A stretch of 47,576 nucleotides of DNA from Thioalkalivibrio paradoxus (GTDB lineage: Bacteria > Pseudomonadota > Gammaproteobacteria > Ectothiorhodospirales > Ectothiorhodospiraceae): the NCBI GenBank assembly GCA_011390565.1, contig JAABSC010000015.1, positions 1-47,576 of the forward strand, given 5' to 3'. The position numbers and the translations under genes were made by a program. The notes under the pieces are model-generated. The model did no database searches. It saw nothing but the letters and a program-made list of their open reading frames with translations, and was not told the origin of the DNA. Of the stretch, positions 35,702 to 43,838 are shown one piece after another (the first letter of the stretch is position 1; every line of letters begins with the position of its first letter).

Positions 35702-37015
35702 ATGTCCGTCCGGCGGTTGGCGGCGGGCGTCGATCTGCTGCAGCTGGCATGCCGGCATCCCGAACGGTATCCGCACTTCCTGGATACCGCTCTGGTCGGG
35801 CAGGCGCCCGCCCGTTTTTCCATCCTGTTTGCCTTTCCCGGAGAAACCCTGGCCTGTGACGGGGCAGGGGTGCTCGAACGACTTGCCGGCATCGGCTCCT
35901 TCGAAACCCTGAACGAAGCCGACAATTCGGCGCCCCTGCCGTTCGTCGGCGGCTGGTTCATCTATTTGGGGTACGAACTGGCCTGGGACATCGAACCGAC
36001 GCTTGGGGCCTGTGACGTCGATCCATGGTTGCCCGGTGCCATCCTGACCCGATTCCCGGCAGCGCTGATTCTCGATCAACACGAACGGGTCACGTATTTC
36101 GTCGATGAGGACGGAAGCCCCGAACGCTGGCGGCAGGTTCAGCGCGACCTGGAAAGCTGCGTGAAGGAGTCCGAAAAGGGATTGCCAGGGCTGCAGATCG
36201 ACGAGGATCCGCCGGAACCCTACCTGGAATCGGTTCGACGTGCATTGGGCTACATTCGCGAAGGAGACTGCTTCCAGGCCAACCTTTCCCGCGAGTGGCG
36301 GGGCGTGGCCGACAGACCCCTCGATGCCGGCAGCCTGTACCGTCGTCTCCGGCGCGCGAACCCAGCCCCTTTTGCGGCCTTGCTTCGCCTTCCCGGCGCT
36401 GAAATCATCAGCTCCTCACCCGAACGGCTGGTCAGCGTACACGATGGAATCGTGGAAACACGTCCCATCGCCGGGACCCGGCGACGGGATAAGGACAAAA
36501 ATAAAGACAATAGTTTATCAAACGAACTGAAGGTGAATTCTAAGGAAAAGTCAGAGCACGTCATGCTGGTGGATCTGGAGCGTAACGATCTCGGTCGTGT
36601 CTGCGTTCCGGGAAGCGTCGTGGTCCCCGAGCTGATGACCATCGAAAGCTACCGGCGCGTTCACCACATTGTCTCCTCGGTCCGCGGGCGCCTTTGCCCG
36701 GGAACTACGCCGGGTGATGTCATCCGGGCTACATTCCCCGGGGGAACCATCACGGGCTGTCCGAAGATACGCAGCATGCAAATCATCCAGGAACTGGAAG
36801 GTGGGGTGCCCCGGGGAGCCTATACCGGTTCCTGCGGCTATATCAGCCGCAACGGGCAGATGGATACGAACATCCTGATCCGTACACTCGTGGTCCGCGG
36901 CCGCAAGCTCCGGTTCCGGGCGGGCGCAGGGATCGTCTCGGACTCGGTCCCGGAGTTCGAACTGGAAGAGACCCGGCACAAGGCACACGCGCTGCTGGAT
37001 GCCCTGCAGGCATGA
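35702..37015 (+). CDS. pabB: Aminodeoxychorismate synthase component I PabB
   Basis: PabB uses chorismate and ammonia to make 4-amino-4-deoxychorismate for folate. The 437-residue protein has the chorismate-binding core: IREGDCFQANLS, SSSPERLV, VETRPIAGTRRR, EHVMLVDLERNDLGRVC, TFPGGTITGCPK and the C-terminal GAGIVSDSVPEFELEET. Ala257 in PIAGT stands where E. coli PabB has its active Lys (PIKGT). The residues right after this motif (263-283, about 36489-36551) are Lys/Asn-rich and coded by AT-rich DNA quite unlike the rest. Assignment as PabB rather than TrpE rests on pabC, which overlaps its stop (ATGA, 37012-37015). Confidence 0.9.
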   Translation: MSVRRLAAGVDLLQLACRHPERYPHFLDTALVGQAPARFSILFAFPGETLACDGAGVLERLAGIGSFETLNEADNSAPLPFVGGWFIYLGYELAWDIEPTLGACDVDPWLPGAILTRFPAALILDQHERVTYFVDEDGSPERWRQVQRDLESCVKESEKGLPGLQIDEDPPEPYLESVRRALGYIREGDCFQANLSREWRGVADRPLDAGSLYRRLRRANPAPFAALLRLPGAEIISSSPERLVSVHDGIVETRPIAGTRRRDKDKNKDNSLSNELKVNSKEKSEHVMLVDLERNDLGRVCVPGSVVVPELMTIESYRRVHHIVSSVRGRLCPGTTPGDVIRATFPGGTITGCPKIRSMQIIQELEGGVPRGAYTGSCGYISRNGQMDTNILIRTLVVRGRKLRFRAGAGIVSDSVPEFELEETRHKAHALLDALQA

Positions 37016-37830
37016 GAATTCTGGTCAATGGTGCGGAAGGAGACCAGATTGCAGCGACCGATCGCGGTTTTCAGTATGGCGATGGTGTGTTCGAGACCCT
37101 TCGGGTGCGGAACGGAAAGCCACTGCTCTGGGACCGACATTGGCAACGGCTGTGCAGGGGTCTTGATCAGCTTCGGATCCCCGCGATCCCCGAGACGGCC
37201 TGCCTCGAGGACCTGCGAAGCTTTTCGGCCGTTGACGAGTGCATGGTGAAACTGATCGTCACGCGCGGGCCGGGGCCACGCGGTTACGCGGTTCCCACGC
37301 ATACGCGTCCTACGCGCGTGACGATGGGCGGAGAACCGCTCGCGACGACGATCGAGGTGGATATCATGCGCGTCGGTTTGTGCCGGACCCGTGCCAGAGC
37401 CCAACCACTCCCGGGTTGCAAGCATCTGAACCGCATCGAGAACGTGTTGGCACGCATGGAGTGGGGTCCGGACTGGGATGAAGGACTGATGCTGGATTCG
37501 AGCGGAAAAGCCGTCTGCGGGACACAGAGCAACCTGTTCATTGTCGAGAACGGAGCGCTTCTCACGCCACCGTTGAGGCGATCCGGGATTGCCGGAACAC
37601 GGCGCAGCTGGTTGCTGGAACATGCGCGACGCGCCGGCATCCGTGTGCGCGAGGAACCGCTTCCACTCGAGCGCGTTCGAGCGGCGGATGCGATGTTCTT
37701 CAGCAACGCGCGCATCGGCGTTCGCCGGGCCTGCTGGATCGATCAGGCCCGGTCGTTCTCCGATCCGGGGTCCCCCGGTCTGGTGGACGATCTTCAAGCC
37801 CTTGGAGCCGAAATGCATGCGATGGCTTAG
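37012..37830 (+). CDS. pabC: Aminodeoxychorismate lyase PabC
   Basis: PabC is a PLP enzyme of fold type IV that releases pyruvate from aminodeoxychorismate to give p-aminobenzoate. The 272-residue protein has the PLP lysine at Lys137 (PLPGCKHLNRIENVLA), the N-terminal DRGFQYGDGVFETLRV and the later CGTQSNLFIV and SGIAGTRRSWLLE. It overlaps pabB by 4 bases and mltG by 14 bases, so the three are translated as a coupled set. Confidence 0.94.
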   Translation: MRILVNGAEGDQIAATDRGFQYGDGVFETLRVRNGKPLLWDRHWQRLCRGLDQLRIPAIPETACLEDLRSFSAVDECMVKLIVTRGPGPRGYAVPTHTRPTRVTMGGEPLATTIEVDIMRVGLCRTRARAQPLPGCKHLNRIENVLARMEWGPDWDEGLMLDSSGKAVCGTQSNLFIVENGALLTPPLRRSGIAGTRRSWLLEHARRAGIRVREEPLPLERVRAADAMFFSNARIGVRRACWIDQARSFSDPGSPGLVDDLQALGAEMHAMA

Positions 37831-38842
37831 CCTTTCCATTCTTCTGCTGGCCATTGTCGCGGCCATCCTGGTGGCACACGGTCTCAGTGTGTATCACGCC
37901 GAGGTGGAGGAACCGTTGACACTGGAACGCACCGAGATCGTGGTTGTGCAACCTGGCCAGGGTTCGCGCCAGATCATCGAGGCGTTCGCGGAACGCGGCT
38001 GGGTGCGGTACCCGCGGCTCGTCGAAGCCTATACCCGCTATCACGGAATCGCCGGCCGACTGCAGGCGGGCGAGTACGAAGTGCCTCCCGGTATCTCGGT
38101 CGGCGCGCTTCTCGACAACATGTACCGGGGCGTGGTGATCCGTCATCGACTGACCGTCCCCGAAGGCTGGACCGCATTGCAATTCCTTTCCGCGGTCGAG
38201 GCGCATCCGCAGCTCCGGCCCTTCGAAGAGCCCACGGATCTCGAGACACTGATGACGCGGCTCGGTCACGAGGATCTCCATCCCGAAGGATGGTTTCTAC
38301 CGGATACCTATGTATTTCATCGCGACACGCCCGCGTTGCAGGTGGTCCGGATCGCGCATGACGCGATGGTGCGCGCGCTGGATGAGGCCTGGGAGTCCCG
38401 GATCGAGGAGCATCCCGTTGCGTCCCCCTACGAACTCCTGATCCTGGCGTCCATCGTGGAAAAGGAAACGGGGCAGGCCGAGGAACGCGGGCTGGTCGCC
38501 GGAGTGTTCGTCAACCGCCTGCGCAAGGGCATGCGTCTGCAGACCGATCCGACCCTGCTGTACGCTCAGGAGCCGGGAACGACCCGACTCACCCGTGCGG
38601 AGCTGCGCCGTGATCATCCCTACAACACCTACACGCGGGCGGGCTTGCCACCGACGCCAATCGCACTTCCCGGGCGGGCCTCGCTGATGGCGGCGGCCCA
38701 TCCGGCGGATACCGACGCACTGTTCTTCGTTTCCCGAAACGATGGCACCCATGTGTTTTCCAAGACCTATGCCGAACATCGTGCCGCGGTCATCCTCCAT
38801 CAGCTCGATGGGGATGCCAGCCGCTATGGAGGCGGGCGATGA
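37817..38842 (+). CDS. mltG: Endolytic murein transglycosylase MltG
   Basis: MltG cuts nascent peptidoglycan strands at the inner membrane and sets glycan length. The 341-residue protein has one N-terminal membrane anchor (about 4-21), a LysM-like region, and the YceG catalytic domain with the catalytic Glu in ASIVEKETG (EKET at 215-218). The ending [14 protein letters not shown] is typical. The start at 37817 lies inside the end of pabC, with GGAG 9 bases upstream. It overlaps tmk by 4 bases. Confidence 0.95.
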   Translation: MRWLSLSILLLAIVAAILVAHGLSVYHAEVEEPLTLERTEIVVVQPGQGSRQIIEAFAERGWVRYPRLVEAYTRYHGIAGRLQAGEYEVPPGISVGALLDNMYRGVVIRHRLTVPEGWTALQFLSAVEAHPQLRPFEEPTDLETLMTRLGHEDLHPEGWFLPDTYVFHRDTPALQVVRIAHDAMVRALDEAWESRIEEHPVASPYELLILASIVEKETGQAEERGLVAGVFVNRLRKGMRLQTDPTLLYAQEPGTTRLTRAELRRDHPYNTYTRAGLPPTPIALPGRASLMAAAHPADTDALFFVSRNDGTHVFSKTYAEHRAAVILHQLDGDASRYGGGR

Positions 38843-39483
38843 GTCAACCGCGACGGGGACGCTTCGTGACCTTCGAAGGCATCGAAGGTGCCGGCAAGTC
38901 AACCCAGATGGAGAGGCTCGTCCAGCGTCTTGCGGACGCCGGAGAGCCGGTCGTGATTACACGTGAACCCGGGGGTACCGCGCTCGGCGAAAAACTGCGC
39001 GGGCTGCTGCTCGATCCGGATATCGGACAAATGGCGGCCGAAACCGAACTGCTCCTCATATTCGCCGCACGCGCGGAACACCTGGCCCAGGTCATCCGTC
39101 CGCAGCTGGAGCAGGGCGCCTGGGTGCTCTGCGATCGTTTCACCGATGCGAGCTTTGCCTACCAGGGAGCCGGGCGCGGCCTGGGCAGCGAACGGGTCGC
39201 CACCCTCGAAGGCTGGCTGCAGGGTGAGCTGCGTCCCGACCTGGTGATCATTCTCGATGTTCCGGTGGAAATCGGCCTTCAGCGGGCGCTCGCGCGTGGC
39301 AAGCGGGACCGAATCGAGAATGAGGATGTCTCCTTCTTCGAACGCGCACGCAGCGCGTATCTGGAACGAGCCCGATGCTTCCCGGAGCGCTATCGTGTCA
39401 TTGACGGTGCGCAGGATCTCGACTCCGTATCCGCCTCCGTCGCGCGCATCTGGGACGAGTGGCGGCAGGCGCAGGATCGTTGA
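38839..39483 (+). CDS. tmk: Thymidylate kinase Tmk
   Basis: Tmk phosphorylates dTMP to dTDP. The 214-residue protein has the P-loop [11 protein letters not shown] (about 13-23), TREPGGT, the DRF/Y motif [17 protein letters not shown] and a Lys/Arg-rich lid. Its ATG overlaps the mltG stop (ATGA, 38839-38842). holB follows after 10 bases. Confidence 0.95.
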   Translation: MSQPRRGRFVTFEGIEGAGKSTQMERLVQRLADAGEPVVITREPGGTALGEKLRGLLLDPDIGQMAAETELLLIFAARAEHLAQVIRPQLEQGAWVLCDRFTDASFAYQGAGRGLGSERVATLEGWLQGELRPDLVIILDVPVEIGLQRALARGKRDRIENEDVSFFERARSAYLERARCFPERYRVIDGAQDLDSVSASVARIWDEWRQAQDR

Positions 39484-39493
39484 AGGGCACGCG

Positions 39494-40486
39494 ATGAACG
39501 CAGGCTGCGACCCGGAGTTTCCACCTTGGCTGCGACCGCCCCTGGAACGGCTGCTGGGGCTTTCTGCCAAGGGGGAGTTGCCGTCGGGTTTGCTGCTCAC
39601 GGGGCCGTTTGGAGTGGGCAAGGGGGTTCTGGCGCGCGCGTTCCTGCAGCGCATCGCCTGTACGCGTGACGATGACGTGCTCCTGCCCTGCGGGAATTGC
39701 AATGGCTGTCACGCCTTCCTCGGCGGAATCCACCCGGAAATCCTCGAGGTCACGCCGGAAGAGACGGGCAAGGAAATCCTGATCGAAGCGGTTCGGGGTG
39801 TAACCGACTTCCTCAGCCTGAGCCATTCCGGACCTGCGCGACTGGTATTGATCGAACCCGCGGAAGCGATGACCGTCAATGCCGCCAATGCGCTGTTGCG
39901 CACGCTGGAAGAACCCCCCGGAGGCGCGATGATCGTGCTTGCCGCGACGCGGTCGGCCCGGCTCCCGGCCACGATCCGAAGCCGTTGTCGGCTGTTGCGG
40001 ATTCCGCCCCCACCGGTGGAAACGGTTCGGGCCTGGTTGGGCGACTGCCGCGGATCCGGGATGACCGTGGACGAAGCGCTGGCAGCGAGCCTCAATCGCC
40101 CGCTGGGAGCGCTGGAACTGATCCGGGACGACGCCGCCGTGGAGAAATGGCGGCAGGATCGGGAGGCTCTGGTCAGTCTGCTCACGCAGGACACGCCCTT
40201 CCCGACCGTGACCGCGTTTCGCCAGTGTGATCTGAAGTCCCTGATTCCGCGGTTGCAATGTCTGTTGCTATCCGCGCACTATTATCTGGCCACCGGGCTG
40301 CATAACGATTTCGGTCGCCTGTTCGATCGGGTGGTTCTGGAGGCCTTCGCACGTAGACTTGGGCGGCATGAATTGGCACAGTTGAGCCTTGAGTCTCTGC
40401 GTTGGCAGCGTGAGGCGGATGCGCCGCTGAATCCCGAGTTGCGTTGTGAGTCCATGGTGCTGCGACTGACGAACGGAAATGCGTGA
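39494..40486 (+). CDS. holB: DNA polymerase III delta-prime subunit HolB
   Basis: HolB is the delta-prime subunit of the clamp loader. The 330-residue protein has a P-loop-like GPFGVGKG (37-44), a four-cysteine zinc module (Cys56, Cys66, Cys69, Cys72; CGNCNGC), the stretch ANALLRTLEEPPGGAMIVLAA and the SRC motif (IRSRCRLLRIP). Delta-prime normally does not hydrolyse ATP. The start has AAGGG upstream and gives the family N-terminus. The gene lies between tmk and pilZ, as in many pseudomonads and xanthomonads. Confidence 0.94.
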   Translation: MNAGCDPEFPPWLRPPLERLLGLSAKGELPSGLLLTGPFGVGKGVLARAFLQRIACTRDDDVLLPCGNCNGCHAFLGGIHPEILEVTPEETGKEILIEAVRGVTDFLSLSHSGPARLVLIEPAEAMTVNAANALLRTLEEPPGGAMIVLAATRSARLPATIRSRCRLLRIPPPPVETVRAWLGDCRGSGMTVDEALAASLNRPLGALELIRDDAAVEKWRQDREALVSLLTQDTPFPTVTAFRQCDLKSLIPRLQCLLLSAHYYLATGLHNDFGRLFDRVVLEAFARRLGRHELAQLSLESLRWQREADAPLNPELRCESMVLRLTNGNA

Positions 40487-40637
40487 GTCGTCCTGTTGCC
40501 TTAGCCAGTGCTGTTTTCGGAGAGGAAACTGTGGAGAATGATGGTCGGATACGCCCGTGCAATCCCCTCGTCGAGTCGAACCACGCGCACCCCACGCGAG
40601 GTGTCGAGGGTTTCGGCGATCGGATGGAGACAGCGTG

Positions 40638-41003
40638 ATGAGCACCAGCACCAGCACCAACCCCACCAGCACCAGTCGCATCCTCACCATGGCCGTGCGC
40701 GAGAAGTCCGCACTTTTCGCCGCCTACATGCCCTTCGTCAGCAACGGCGGATTGTTCGTCCCTACCGAGAAACCCTTCAAGCTGGGGGATGAGGTCCTGG
40801 TTCTGCTGACCCTGCCTGACGAAACCGAACGGGTACCCGCCCCGTCGCGCGTCGTCTGGATCACCCCCGCGCGCGCCCAGGGCAACCGGGTTCGCGGCAT
40901 CGGTGTGCAGTTCAATTCCACCGACAAGGGGGCCACGCGTCGGCTGATCGAAACCCATCTCGGTGGGCTGCTGACCTCGGCAAGCCGAACCCATACCCTT
41001 TGA
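40638..41003 (+). CDS. pilZ: Type IV pilus PilZ-domain protein
   Basis: A 121-residue single PilZ domain with a Ser/Thr-rich N-terminus. It has ILTMAVREKSALFAAYMPFVSNGGLFVPT, LTLPDETERVPAPSRVVWITP and NRVRGIGVQF, as in the PilZ proteins needed for type IV pilus assembly. These lack the RxxxR motif and generally do not bind cyclic di-GMP; no RxxxR is seen here either. GGAG lies 8 bases before the ATG. It follows holB after 151 bases, in which I see no gene. A strong terminator lies after it. Confidence 0.9.
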   Translation: MSTSTSTNPTSTSRILTMAVREKSALFAAYMPFVSNGGLFVPTEKPFKLGDEVLVLLTLPDETERVPAPSRVVWITPARAQGNRVRGIGVQFNSTDKGATRRLIETHLGGLLTSASRTHTL

Positions 41004-41019
41004 CGTGAAAATCACTCTC

Positions 41020-41053
41020 TCCCATCTCCCGCAAGCGGGGGAGTGGGGTTTTT
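41020..41053 (+). terminator. Rho-independent terminator after pilZ
   Basis: TCCCATCTCCCGC (41020-41032) pairs with GCGGGGGA and TGGGG (41035-41048, one bulged G) around the loop AA, followed by five T (41049-41053). It ends the long co-directional run that begins at fabD. Confidence 0.85.
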
Positions 41054-41086
41054 ATCGGCAGGGGTGGCCGTCAGTCGCGTCTGTAA

Positions 41087-42211
41087 TCAGTCGTCTGGAC
41101 TGCGCTGCTGCGCCTTGATGATCGCCAGCGCGTTTTCCAGCGCCTCCGGTTCCAGGTAGAAATGTGGCGAGAAGCGGATGCCACCTCCGCGCAAGGCACA
41201 GAGCACCCCCTCTTCCTGCAATGTTCTGAACAGCGCCTCGCTGCTGCCTTTGGCGGGGCGAAAAGTCAGGATGCCCGCGTGGTGCTCGCGCGATGTGAGA
41301 ATCGAACAGCCGATGGCTTCGAGCCCGCTGCAAAGCGTGTCCCAGTGTGCCGAAATCCGCGTCGCGATCGTTTCCAAACCGGTTTCCAGCAGCAGCTCCA
41401 GGCTGGCATTCAAAGCATGGATTCCCAGCATGTTCGGGCTTCCAGGCTCGAATCTTCGCGCGCTGTGCGCCGGTTCGAGCGTGTAGGTCTGGTAATCGCC
41501 TGGGTCTTCCAGCATGTGCCAGCCGAACTCGTTCAGCGTCAGTCGATCCCGGATCTCGGGACGGACGTAGAACAGCGCGATGCCCTCGGGGGCCAGCAGC
41601 CATTTATGGGCATCGGCCATCACGAAATCGGCATGGTACTGGTGCACGTCGAAGGGCAGGGCGCCCAGGTGCTGGATCGCATCGACACAGAACAGAATGC
41701 CGCGATCATGCAACGCGGCGCCCAGCGACTCGAGGTCGATCCTGAGGCCGGTCGCGAACTGCACCGCACTGCTGGCGAGCAATGCGGTGTTTCCGTCGCA
41801 GGCCTCCAGCAGGGCCTGTTCCGGTTCTTTTGCCGGCAAGGGGACTTCCCGCAGTTCCAGTCCGAAACGGCGGGCCGCCATCCACCACACGACGCGGTTG
41901 GAGGGAAACTCGTCACGCGGAATCACGATGTTGGTACCCGCCGACCATTGCAGGCCGAAGGCGACCATCGATAACGCCTCCGAGGTGTTCTTGACGAAGG
42001 CCATGTCCTCCGGCGTCTCTGCTCCAATCAACGCCTGCGCCTGCGCCCGCGTTTCCTGCTCGATACGCAGCCAGCTGGGGTAACGGCGCGATCCGCTCAC
42101 GAGGTTCTCCTGAGCGAACGCGGCCACCGCCTGTGCGGTTCGTCGCGGCCAGGGTCCGACGGCGGCATGGTTCAGGTGAATGACGCCTTCCTGCGGAAAT
42201 TCCGGATGCAT
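41087..42211 (-). CDS. Class V aminotransferase family PLP protein
   Basis: The 374-residue protein has the class V fold: Lys203 in MADAHKWLLAPEG is the PLP lysine, Asp177 (LFCVDAIQHLG) and His181 are the usual ring contacts, and TSEALSMVAFGL is the phosphate-binding region. The C-terminal part (VLCALRGGGIRFSPHFYL) resembles cysteine desulfurase and kynureninase-like members. It is not close enough to a named enzyme for me to give the substrate. GAGGAG precedes the ATG. It is divergent from the KamA-like gene, with a set of repeated sites in between. Confidence 0.85.
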   Translation of the reverse strand: MHPEFPQEGVIHLNHAAVGPWPRRTAQAVAAFAQENLVSGSRRYPSWLRIEQETRAQAQALIGAETPEDMAFVKNTSEALSMVAFGLQWSAGTNIVIPRDEFPSNRVVWWMAARRFGLELREVPLPAKEPEQALLEACDGNTALLASSAVQFATGLRIDLESLGAALHDRGILFCVDAIQHLGALPFDVHQYHADFVMADAHKWLLAPEGIALFYVRPEIRDRLTLNEFGWHMLEDPGDYQTYTLEPAHSARRFEPGSPNMLGIHALNASLELLLETGLETIATRISAHWDTLCSGLEAIGCSILTSREHHAGILTFRPAKGSSEALFRTLQEEGVLCALRGGGIRFSPHFYLEPEALENALAIIKAQQRSPDD

Positions 42212-42336
42212 CGCGGCTCCTCGTGACCCGGAACAAGACTGTCAGATTCGGCAAAAAGATCAACCCCGGCTTCGCAACGCGAGGTGCCCGCAAGAGGGTT
42301 GCCGCCAGGGTTGATGCCTGTTACCGTCGCGCACCC

Positions 42337-42401
42337 ATTGGGCGCAAAGTGATTGGGCGCGATAGTGTTCGCGGCGCCCCATTCCATGCGCGCCCGATTC
42401 C
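42337..42401. promoter_or_regulatory. Operator-like repeat array between the aminotransferase and KamA-like genes
   Basis: ATTGGGCGC occurs twice in direct order at 42337-42345 and 42352-42360 (15 bases apart). Two related sites in the opposite orientation follow: GCGCCCCATTCC (42374-42385) and GCGCCCGATTCC (42390-42401), 16 bases apart and differing at one base. The array ends 42 bases before the KamA-like start codon, in the 232-base divergent promoter region. It looks like binding sites for a regulator; the regulator is unknown. Confidence 0.5.
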
Positions 42402-42443
42402 GCGGCATACGCGGATTCACCCGTTACTGTCAGGAGCGACTCG

Positions 42444-43796
42444 ATGAGTTCAGTCATCCGGCTTTTCCGCGACCCGGCCGGGGGTCGTGTCGAATCACGT
42501 GATTTCAAGGTGTTCAACGAACGCAGCCTCGATCGCATCGCGGCCTTCTCGCGTCTCCCCGAAGCGATGCGCTTCGACATGCGCGTGGTGGCCAGCGTGC
42601 TGCCGTTTCGCGTCAACGAGTACGTCATCGAGGAACTCATCGACTGGTCGCGGATCCCGGAAGACCCGATCTTCCAGCTCACGTTTCCACAACGGGGCAT
42701 GCTGGAGCCCGAGGCCTTCGAGCGCATGGCGCAGCTGCACCGCGCCGGCGCCGACCGGTCGGAGATCGCACTGCTCGCTGCAGAGCTGCGGCAGGGGCTC
42801 AATCCGCATCCCGCCGGGCAACTGGAATTCAACCGCCCGCGTGGCGATGACGGTCAGATCATCGAAGGACTCCAGCACAAGTACCGCGAGACGGTCCTGT
42901 TCTTTCCCAGCCAGGGCCAGACCTGCCACAGCTACTGCACGTTCTGTTTCCGCTGGGCCCAGTTCGTGGGCGACAAGGAACTGCGCATTGCCTCGAACCA
43001 GGCGACCGAAATGCTGGCCTATCTCCGGGCGCACCCGGAAGTATCCGATCTGCTGATCACCGGCGGCGATCCCATGGTGATGAAGACGCGCAACCTGGCG
43101 CAGTATCTGGAACCCCTGCTGGCACCGGAGTACGAATCGATCCGGAACATCCGGATCGGGACCAAGGCGCTGACCTTCTGGCCGTACCGCTTCGTCACCG
43201 ATGCCGACGCGGATGACCTGCTGCGACTGCTCGAGCGCATGGTGACGGCCGGCAAGAACGTGGCGATCATGGCGCACTACAATCACTGGCGCGAACTCGA
43301 CACACCGGTGGCACGTGCGGCGATTCGCCGGGTGCGGGAAACGGGTGCGACCCTGCGCTCACAGGGTCCGCTGCTCGCACACATCAACGATGACCCGGAC
43401 GTCTGGGCACGCCTCTGGCGCGAACAGGTCAGTCTGGGCATCCATCCGTACTACATGTTCGTGGAACGCGACACCGGCGCGCGCCACTACTTCGAAGTAC
43501 CGCTGGTGCGGGCATGGGAGATCTATCGCGACGCACTGCGCGGCGTATCCGGTCTCGCGCGCACGGCACGAGGACCTTCGATGAGCGCCGGACCGGGGAA
43601 GGTGGAGATTCAGGGCGTCACCGAATTCCGGGGAGAAAAGCTGTTGGCGCTGCGTTTCGTTCAGGCGCGCAACCCGGAATGGGTACAGAAGCCTTTCTTC
43701 GCGCGATACGATGCCGAAGCGACCTGGCTGGACCAGCTGCGGCCGCCGAGGGGTGAAGATCGCTTCTTCTTCGAGGACGACTCCGCGACGGCCTGA
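42444..43796 (+). CDS. KamA-family radical SAM aminomutase-like protein
   Basis: The 450-residue protein belongs to the lysine 2,3-aminomutase (KamA) family of radical SAM, PLP-dependent enzymes. The radical SAM cysteines are Cys161, Cys165 and Cys168 (CHSYCTFC), and LLITGGDPMVM follows. Lys386 in GPGKVEI matches the PLP lysine. By eye, the two Asp residues that bind the lysine side chain in clostridial lysine 2,3-aminomutase are Arg342 and Ser379 here, so the substrate may not be lysine. It is longer than EpmB (about 340 residues), and no ablB-like acetyltransferase is nearby. AGGAG lies 7 bases before the ATG. bioA follows after 42 bases. Confidence 0.85.
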   Translation: MSSVIRLFRDPAGGRVESRDFKVFNERSLDRIAAFSRLPEAMRFDMRVVASVLPFRVNEYVIEELIDWSRIPEDPIFQLTFPQRGMLEPEAFERMAQLHRAGADRSEIALLAAELRQGLNPHPAGQLEFNRPRGDDGQIIEGLQHKYRETVLFFPSQGQTCHSYCTFCFRWAQFVGDKELRIASNQATEMLAYLRAHPEVSDLLITGGDPMVMKTRNLAQYLEPLLAPEYESIRNIRIGTKALTFWPYRFVTDADADDLLRLLERMVTAGKNVAIMAHYNHWRELDTPVARAAIRRVRETGATLRSQGPLLAHINDDPDVWARLWREQVSLGIHPYYMFVERDTGARHYFEVPLVRAWEIYRDALRGVSGLARTARGPSMSAGPGKVEIQGVTEFRGEKLLALRFVQARNPEWVQKPFFARYDAEATWLDQLRPPRGEDRFFFEDDSATA

Positions 43797-43838
43797 AGAT
43801 TTCCGTCCTGCACTCGGCGGGTTGCTACACTAGCGCCC

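Noticed and set aside
35702..37015. Calling this gene trpE (anthranilate synthase) because of PIAGT
   Set aside because: pabC overlaps its stop codon, and no trpG, trpD or trpC is nearby. Some aminodeoxychorismate synthases also lack the Lys.
42230..42330. A small gene in the gap between the aminotransferase and KamA-like genes
   Set aside because: The short open frame there has no ribosome-binding site and overlaps the regulatory repeats.
42444..43796. Calling the KamA-like gene epmB
   Set aside because: It is about 100 residues longer than EpmB, and neither efp nor epmA is nearby.
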